DNA from: Thermoprotei archaeon
Lineage (GTDB): Archaea; Thermoproteota; Thermoprotei; QMSL01; B3-G16
Reading direction: 5' to 3'
NCBI GenBank assembly: GCA_003649665.1
Contig: QMSL01000032.1
Span: 1-11,678 of the forward strand
DNA: 11,678 bases
The position numbers and the translations under genes are program-made. Positions 6,785 to 11,678 of this stretch are shown piece by piece; position 1 is the stretch's first letter, and each line of letters starts with the position of its first letter. The notes beneath the pieces are model-generated. The model saw only the letters and a program-made list of their open reading frames with translations, was not told where the DNA came from and ran no database searches.

Positions 6785-7577
6785 TAGATTTTTCAACAAT
6801 CCCTTCCTCTTCTAATTTTGATGTTCCTCTTATCTTCTCAAGGATAAATCTATACACGCCTTCAGGCTCAGGAACTCCATATAGGACAAATGGTGGTAAC
6901 CAATATGGTACGATCCTACTTTTAGCTCCGCCGATTAATGTTACTATTCCTGGAGAGCTTCCACTGGTGGTTCCAAACGAAAGTGTAGAAGTGTTCATAG
7001 AGAGACCTACCATTGACGGAGTTATCGGTAATATCGTACCGTAGTTAAATATCCTACCGAGTATGCCTTTTATGAGGAAGAGATCTACTATTTTATCGTA
7101 TGGAATGCTACGTTCCTCGTAAAGTAAGAAGCGCTTCCGAATTATTATGCGGTAATCCGTAAGAATGTAAGTTATCCCGTGACGATATAATTCAACAGCT
7201 ATTAGGGATAGTAAAGATATAGGCATTACACCATATAGGATAGCTCTCCTAAAGTCAAATCCGGCTAATGAGAGGGCAGTAAAACATATTGAGACAGTTA
7301 AATAAACTAAGAATACTTTGATGTCAACCCTACTTAGCGCTATTATCAATCCTGGAATGAAGACTATAAGCCATATGATTAAGATATGTAAGGGAATCTT
7401 GCTGATTAAGAACTGTGGCAGCCTTTGTATATAACCTACTATATCATTCCATGTGATCATTAAGAGTAGAGATATGAATAACGGGTATCCATATACGGCA
7501 TAAAATGAGATAAAGGATATGATAGTAGGTTTAAGTTCCCTAAGCACTTTCTCTCCGTGTAGAAGTTCGAACGCCAT
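6768..7577 (-). CDS. Membrane protein with bacterial-type PH domain (bPH2/DUF304-like)
   Basis: The 269-residue protein has about four predicted membrane helices (roughly 17-41, 62-81, 86-106 and 112-131), followed by a soluble PH-like domain. The segment ITYILTDYRIIIRKRF (135-150), then RSIPYDKIVDLFLIKGILGR (156-175) and NYGTI (178-182), matches the bPH2 pattern of Tyr-x-Leu-Thr-Asp-x-Arg, Ile-Pro, and Gly-x-Leu-Gly-Arg...Tyr-Gly. A Ser/Thr/Gly-rich insertion (about 187-215) interrupts the domain before its last helix (EPEGVYRFILEKIR, 237-250), and an acidic polar tail ends the protein. The function of this family is not established; a membrane scaffold or lipid-associated role is inference. 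The ATG has a weak GGTG ribosome-binding site (7585-7588). The gene is divergent from top6B, with 102 bp between the starts, and convergent with the MIP18-family gene. Confidence 0.82.
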   Translation of the reverse strand: MAFELLHGEKVLRELKPTIISFISFYAVYGYPLFISLLLMITWNDIVGYIQRLPQFLISKIPLHILIIWLIVFIPGLIIALSRVDIKVFLVYLTVSICFTALSLAGFDFRRAILYGVMPISLLSLIAVELYRHGITYILTDYRIIIRKRFLLYEERSIPYDKIVDLFLIKGILGRIFNYGTILPITPSMVGLSMNTSTLSFGTTSGSSPGIVTLIGGAKSRIVPYWLPPFVLYGVPEPEGVYRFILEKIRGTSKLEEEGIVEKSTTAQA

Positions 7578-7617
7578 ACAGATACACCATCAACGCTAGC
7601 CTTATTACTCTCAGTGC

Positions 7618-7628
7618 TATACTTTATG
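7618..7628 (-). promoter_or_regulatory. Candidate TATA box of the PH-domain gene
   Basis: CATAAAGTATA on the minus strand lies in the 102-bp divergent region. The predicted transcription start near 7597 gives a leader of about 20 bases containing GGTG at 7585-7588. Confidence 0.4.
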
Positions 7629-7654
7629 TACGCTTTGGGCTGAGTTAAAAGTAT

Positions 7655-7662
7655 CATATAAG
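7655..7662 (+). promoter_or_regulatory. TATA box of the top6BA operon (leaderless)
   Basis: CATATAAG is centred about 22 bp before the ATG at 7680, which predicts transcription beginning at or very near the ATG. This supports ATG 7680 over the in-frame TTG (7668) and GTG (7671) just upstream. Confidence 0.55.
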
Positions 7663-7679
7663 ATAACTTGGTGTCCAAT

Positions 7680-9263
7680 ATGACAATACTTGATGAAATA
7701 CTAGCACTTGAGGAATATAAAGGTCTAAGTCCAGCTGAGTTCTTCTATCGCAATAGAGAGATTGCTGGCTTCTCAAACCCTACAAGAGCTCTATATCAGA
7801 CTGTTAGAGAACTAGTGGAGAACAGTCTTGATGCAACTGAGATGTTTGGAATCCTCCCGGATATATACGTTGAGGTAGAGGAGATAAATCCAAAGGAGAA
7901 CGTAGTTAGCGTTAGAGTTCGAGATAATGGAATAGGAGTACCCCCAGAAGAAGCACCTAACGTCTTTGGCAGAGTCTTCTATGGCTCTAAATATAAGTTA
8001 AGGCAATCTAGAGGTATATTTGGACTTGGCGTAAAGATGGCAGTACTTTATGCGCAGATGACCACTGGTAAGCCATGTGAAATACGTACTGCTACGCCTA
8101 AATCAGATTACATTTACTCGTTCAAGATCCTTATAGATATATCGAAGAACAAGCCAATAATAGTCTCTAAGAGGAAGGAGAAGAACACGAAGAGATGGCA
8201 TGGTACAGATGTGCGATTGATCCTTGAGGGAAACTGGAGTGGAAGTAAAAACCGCATTGCAGAATACATAAAGAGAACTGCAATGATAGCTCCTTATGCT
8301 AATATAACGTTTAGAGGACCAGGCGTTGAGCTTATCTTCAAGAGAGTTACTAAGAAGCTCCCCGAGCCTCCAGAGACAGGAAAGCCACATCCTAAGGGCG
8401 TTGACATAGAGCTTTTAAAACAGTTGATCAGTGGGTTTAAGAACTTAAAGGAAGATCCTCCTACACTTCAGGAGTTCCTAGTGACATGTTTCGATAGCGT
8501 TGGTACAATAACAGCGAGGCGTTTCCTAGAATGGGCAGGTTTCGATCCAAATGTGAGAATTGATAAGTTACGCATAAGGGATTTAGAGAAGTTAGCGAGG
8601 AGAATGAAGGAATACAATGAATGGCGTAGGCCTAGAGCAACACCTCTATCGCCTTTAGGGGAAGATCTACTCATGAAGGGCGTTAAGGAGATATTAAAAG
8701 CAGAGTTTGTAACTGCCGTTACTAGAAAACCTGCAAGTTACGGTGGTCACCCCTTCATAGTTGAAGTAGCATTAGCCTGGGGAGGAGAGATAAAGCCCAT
8801 GGAAAGACCGCTCCTATTAAGGTTCGCAAACAAGATACCGTTACTATATGATGAGGGAGCTGATGTCTCTCGTAAAGTCGTCGACAATATAGATTGGAAC
8901 CAATATAAAGTTAAGATGCCAGCGCCATTAGCTGTAGTGACGCATATATGCTCAACTAAGGTTCCATTCAAGGGTGTTGGAAAGGAGGCAATAGCTGACG
9001 TCCCTGAAATAGAAAAAGAAATAGAGAATGCAATAAAGGAGGCAGCAAGAAGGCTTAGGAGATACCTTAGTAAGAAGGAGAAGGAGATGGAGGTAAAGGT
9101 AAAGTACGTTACTATAACAAAATATGCGGATGAGGTTGCAAGGGCTCTTGCCATAATAACTAAAAGGGATAAAGAGATATATCTAAAGGCTATTGAAAGA
9201 CTAGTTGAGACGAGAATACTCAAGAGAGGAGCTAGAATAAAGGCTAGAGTTAGGAGGAGATAG
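7680..9263 (+). CDS. top6B: DNA topoisomerase VI subunit B
   Basis: Subunit B is the GHKL-type ATPase of the type IIB topoisomerase, which with subunit A relaxes supercoils and separates linked duplexes by passing one DNA segment through a double-strand break. From ATG 7680 the protein has 527 residues. RELVENSLDA (43-52) is the N box with Asn48 for magnesium. RDNGIG (81-86) is the G1 box. LRQSRGIFGLGVKMAVLYAQ (107-126) holds the ATP lid and G2 box. An H2TH segment follows (about 235-310, including FDSVGTITARRFLEWAGF), then the transducer domain (about 315-470, with LLRFANKIPLLYDEG) and a charged C-terminal helix region. Length and domain order are as expected for archaeal Top6B. In-frame TTG and GTG codons lie upstream, but the TATA box makes ATG 7680 the best start. 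It is followed after 2 bp by top6A. Confidence 0.97.
   Translation: MTILDEILALEEYKGLSPAEFFYRNREIAGFSNPTRALYQTVRELVENSLDATEMFGILPDIYVEVEEINPKENVVSVRVRDNGIGVPPEEAPNVFGRVFYGSKYKLRQSRGIFGLGVKMAVLYAQMTTGKPCEIRTATPKSDYIYSFKILIDISKNKPIIVSKRKEKNTKRWHGTDVRLILEGNWSGSKNRIAEYIKRTAMIAPYANITFRGPGVELIFKRVTKKLPEPPETGKPHPKGVDIELLKQLISGFKNLKEDPPTLQEFLVTCFDSVGTITARRFLEWAGFDPNVRIDKLRIRDLEKLARRMKEYNEWRRPRATPLSPLGEDLLMKGVKEILKAEFVTAVTRKPASYGGHPFIVEVALAWGGEIKPMERPLLLRFANKIPLLYDEGADVSRKVVDNIDWNQYKVKMPAPLAVVTHICSTKVPFKGVGKEAIADVPEIEKEIENAIKEAARRLRRYLSKKEKEMEVKVKYVTITKYADEVARALAIITKRDKEIYLKAIERLVETRILKRGARIKARVRRR
9253..9259 (+). promoter_or_regulatory. Ribosome-binding site of top6A inside the end of top6B
   Basis: GGAGGAG encodes the last arginines of Top6B and lies six bases before the top6A ATG at 9266. 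Because top6A is internal to an operon it needs such a site, unlike the probably leaderless top6B. Confidence 0.7.
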
Positions 9264-9265
9264 AC

Positions 9266-10375
9266 ATGCCTTTATCTGATGAGGAGATTATAGCCAGACT
9301 TGAGGAATTGGGAAAGAGAGTTGCAGAGCAGCTATTAAAGGGCATTCCACCATATCTAGAAATCCCCGTGAGAACATTAAAGAATACCATATGGGATGAG
9401 AAAAACAAGATATTACGCCTTGGACCTGCAAAAGCTAGGAGGGAATACCTCGACGTGAAGAGTGCTAAAAAGTTCATGCAAACATTACTGATGTTGAGCT
9501 TAATAATAATGGCACGTAGGGAGAAGGATTATCCCACCATAAGAGATCTCTACTACATGGGTAAGCATACAATAACGTATATTGACGTATATGGACGAAA
9601 GAGACAAGAGGAAACATGGGATGATCAAAGGGAGTCCAATAGCGTCATAGAGGATATAGAGGTTGCTACAGGGATCTTAAGGGAAGAAATGGGAATAATG
9701 CATGATGCTAAGGGGAAGATAGTAGGCAATATTGTAGTGAGATCGAAAGGTTACTTGATTGATTGCTCTAAGATGGGCAGTGGTGCCTATGCTATTCCTC
9801 CGAACCCAGATAGATTAGAAATAGTAAAAGTTGAAGCCGATTATGTCTTAGTGATAGAGAAGGATGCTATATTTGAACGCTTAAACGAGGAGGAGTTCTG
9901 GAAGAGGGAGAATTGCCTTTTAGTAACAGGAAAGGGGCAACCCGATAGGTCAACAAGAAGAATGGTAAGGCGTCTTTGGGAGGAGTTTGGACTACCAGTA
10001 TATGTATTAACAGACGCAGATCCCTATGGATGGTACATATATAGCGTCTATAGGAGTGGAAGCATATCGTTATCTTATGAGAGCGAAAAGCTAGCATGTC
10101 CGGAGGCTAGATTTATTGGAGTGACGACCTCGGATATAAAGAGGTACAATATTCCTAGAAATTATATAATAGCAGCTACTGATCGCGACCTCAAACGAGC
10201 TACTGAGCTAATGAAATATCCTTGGTTTAAGAGTGATGCATGGCAATATGAATTGAAATTATTCCTAAAGAAGAAGGAGAAGATAGAGATAGAGGCCTTA
10301 AGCGGACATGGCTTTAAGTTCCTCTCCTATACATATATACCCGAAAAGATAGAGAAGAAGCTCTGGATAATATAA
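9266..10375 (+). CDS. top6A: DNA topoisomerase VI subunit A (Spo11-like)
   Basis: Subunit A makes the transient double-strand break and is the archaeal homologue of the meiotic protein Spo11. The 369-residue protein has a winged-helix CAP-like domain with TIRDLYYMGKHT at 91-102; by family alignment the second tyrosine, Tyr97, attacks DNA. The Toprim domain follows. VIEKDAIFERLNEEEFW (196-212) supplies the metal-binding Glu198, LLVTGKGQPDRSTRR (218-232) forms the conserved loop, and TDADPYGWYIY (249-259) supplies the acidic residues Asp250 and Asp252. The C-terminal region ends normally at KKLWII. The start is set by the GGAGGAG site six bases upstream. It is translationally linked to top6B and ends 11 bp from the convergent GlmU-like gene. 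All catalytic residues are present, so an active enzyme is expected. Confidence 0.97.
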   Translation: MPLSDEEIIARLEELGKRVAEQLLKGIPPYLEIPVRTLKNTIWDEKNKILRLGPAKARREYLDVKSAKKFMQTLLMLSLIIMARREKDYPTIRDLYYMGKHTITYIDVYGRKRQEETWDDQRESNSVIEDIEVATGILREEMGIMHDAKGKIVGNIVVRSKGYLIDCSKMGSGAYAIPPNPDRLEIVKVEADYVLVIEKDAIFERLNEEEFWKRENCLLVTGKGQPDRSTRRMVRRLWEEFGLPVYVLTDADPYGWYIYSVYRSGSISLSYESEKLACPEARFIGVTTSDIKRYNIPRNYIIAATDRDLKRATELMKYPWFKSDAWQYELKLFLKKKEKIEIEALSGHGFKFLSYTYIPEKIEKKLWII

Positions 10376-10386
10376 GTGATATTGAA

Positions 10387-11604
10387 TTACTTCATTCTCT
10401 CGTATACCTTTCTCAAGATGTCAATATATGCAAACGAAGGCATCTCTTCCTTAAGGTAAGCGCTTCTCTTATACACCTCTATAATCTTATCGATGCTTAA
10501 CTCCTTACATGCCCTCTCATGAATGTTACTCCATATCATAAATGAAGGAACGTTATCATTGACAACACCGGAGACAAAAGCTGAGACGCCTATTGCTTTG
10601 CCCGGGTAAACGATCGTTCCTGAAGCTAGACGTGCTAAATCGCCTATAAGCGAGCCTAATTCCATGAATCCAGTATCCACTTCCATTCCCTCTGTTCTTA
10701 TCTTTATAGAACCTAACGTCATCTTAATATCACAAAGGGCGCAATTAGAACCAATCATTACCCACTCACCTAAGTACGATGTACGAACGTACGAATACGG
10801 CATTATATCGCTACGACCTTGAACTATTGTTTGCTCTATGAGACCACTTACCTTACTCTTGAAACCTATTGAGGAATCGCTTATCTTAGTAAAGCAGTCT
10901 ACATTAACATCCTTCGCTATATACACGGGGCCCTTTATGCAGGAGAAGTCCTCTATTATAGCTCCCCTTTCGATTACTATAGGCCCCTTGCTATCATCAA
11001 AGGTTACATACTTACCTATATCCCCCGCAACAAACACTTTATCTCCAATCTTATCATACTCCTCTAACGGTATCTTAGATAAGTCCTCATTTAAGAAATT
11101 AAGGTTCATATCAATTAGATCCCAGGGCGCTCTCACTAATGAAACATTATCAATATTAACTATCTCTACAGACGTCTTAATGAACTTTAAAACCTCATCT
11201 CCTATAGGTTTAGTAAGCACGTTAGAGACCTCATGCAGAAGTCTTCTACCAAGTCTAATCATCAATATCTCTTCATTACTTAGGACGACTACATCCCTAT
11301 CTTTAATAACGTCTAGCAGTCTCTTGATCTCCTCAGTCATGACAAGTCTAGCGTTTATCAATAGCAAATCCTCATCCTCATAAATCTCGTTGACTTTATA
11401 TTCACGTAGAATCCTACTATATGGTTCAGCTAAGTACTCCCTAACTATAAGTAAATCGATACGATCAAAGCCCATCTCCCTTAGTTTATACTCCATTCTC
11501 TGCCTAAGCGTAAACGCACCACTTCTCAACTCAAAGATAGGTCTTGTATATATCAATGGTCCGAAGTACTTCACATAGTAGTCCTCAAATATTCCAATCA
11601 ACAT
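10387..11604 (-). CDS. GlmU-like sugar nucleotidyltransferase / left-handed beta-helix protein
   Basis: The 405-residue protein resembles the alternative GlmU-type family of sugar-nucleotidyltransferase/acyltransferase proteins rather than classical GlmU. Its N terminus, FEDYYVKYFGPLIYTRPIFE (6-25) followed by LRSGAFTLRQRMEY (26-39), fits that family's pattern of TRP..ELR.G..T.R near the start, and the classical GlmU LxxGxGTRM loop is absent. Residues about 187-350 form hexapeptide repeats of a left-handed beta-helix (IVIERGAIIEDFSCIKGPVY, VSGLIEQTIVQG, TSYLGEWVMIGSN, YPGKAIGVSAFVSG), and a helical tail (about 360-405) closes it. The helix contains no histidine at all, although acetyltransferases of this fold normally use one. 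It may therefore be a nucleotidyltransferase only, or have another substrate; a role in UDP-amino-sugar or other activated-sugar supply is inference. The ATG has a GAGG site (11614-11617) nine bases upstream. Confidence 0.8.
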   Translation of the reverse strand: MLIGIFEDYYVKYFGPLIYTRPIFELRSGAFTLRQRMEYKLREMGFDRIDLLIVREYLAEPYSRILREYKVNEIYEDEDLLLINARLVMTEEIKRLLDVIKDRDVVVLSNEEILMIRLGRRLLHEVSNVLTKPIGDEVLKFIKTSVEIVNIDNVSLVRAPWDLIDMNLNFLNEDLSKIPLEEYDKIGDKVFVAGDIGKYVTFDDSKGPIVIERGAIIEDFSCIKGPVYIAKDVNVDCFTKISDSSIGFKSKVSGLIEQTIVQGRSDIMPYSYVRTSYLGEWVMIGSNCALCDIKMTLGSIKIRTEGMEVDTGFMELGSLIGDLARLASGTIVYPGKAIGVSAFVSGVVNDNVPSFMIWSNIHERACKELSIDKIIEVYKRSAYLKEEMPSFAYIDILRKVYERMK

Positions 11605-11643
11605 TCAATCGCGCCTCTTAGTAGACTCTAGAGCTGGAAGTTA

Positions 11644-11651
11644 GATAAAAA
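11644..11651 (-). promoter_or_regulatory. Candidate TATA box of the GlmU-like gene
   Basis: TTTTTATC on the minus strand lies about 43 bp before the ATG at 11604. The predicted transcription start near 11622 leaves a leader of about 17 bases with GAGG at 11614-11617. Confidence 0.4.
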
Positions 11652-11678
11652 TAACGCTAGACAAGGGTAAGCCTAAAA

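Noticed and set aside
7668..7679. TTG and GTG starts upstream of the top6B ATG
   Set aside because: The TATA box at 7655-7662 lies too close to them; ATG 7680 fits a leaderless start.
8747..9223. Long minus-strand open frame opposite top6B
   Set aside because: It is Ser/Ile/Leu-rich without recognisable motifs, and the opposite strand is a fully convincing Top6B.
1..11678. CRISPR array, transposon, tRNA or rRNA gene anywhere in the window
   Set aside because: No regularly spaced repeats, transposase-like frames, terminal inverted repeats or tRNA-like T-loop sequences were seen; intergenic space is at most about 255 bp.

Overview
The window looks like chromosome of a hyperthermophilic archaeon, most likely a Thermoproteota (crenarchaeal) lineage. 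The evidence is the N-terminal half of a reverse gyrase, a complete archaeal topoisomerase VI operon, an ADP-forming acetyl-CoA synthetase subunit, an archaeal-type asparaginyl-tRNA synthetase, heavy use of AGA/AGG and ATA codons, and TATA boxes placed so close to start codons that several messages should be leaderless. I cannot assign a genus. No mobile element, CRISPR array, rRNA or tRNA gene is visible; this reads as compact housekeeping DNA.

Left block (1 to about 6000, all minus strand). In transcription order: a probable TIM-barrel protein resembling uncharacterised glycoside-hydrolase-like families (4837-5997), asparaginyl-tRNA synthetase (3473 to about 4816), an unrecognised 123-residue protein (3040-3411), the alpha subunit of ADP-forming acetyl-CoA synthetase (1536-2930), and reverse gyrase (1-1466, running off the left edge). 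Each gene has a candidate TATA box in front of it, so this is a run of same-strand genes rather than one clear operon.

Middle (about 6000-7580). A 255-bp intergenic region holds inverted and direct repeats and separates the left block from two plus-strand genes: a 63-residue ribbon-helix-helix regulator and a 99-residue MIP18/DUF59 protein of iron-sulfur cluster assembly type. A convergent minus-strand gene, overlapping the last by 17 bp, encodes a four-helix membrane protein with a bacterial-type PH domain.

Right block (7680-11678). Topoisomerase VI subunits B and A form a tight plus-strand operon with 2 bp between the genes. They converge on a minus-strand gene for a GlmU-like sugar-nucleotidyltransferase/left-handed beta-helix protein that lacks histidine throughout its helix.

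The clearest theme is DNA topology: reverse gyrase (positive supercoiling) and topoisomerase VI (relaxation and decatenation) start about 6.2 kb apart. I see no obvious new multi-gene system. The most open items are the TIM-barrel protein, the 123-residue orphan, the His-less GlmU-like protein, the repeats in front of the ribbon-helix-helix gene, and the non-AUG start of asnS.
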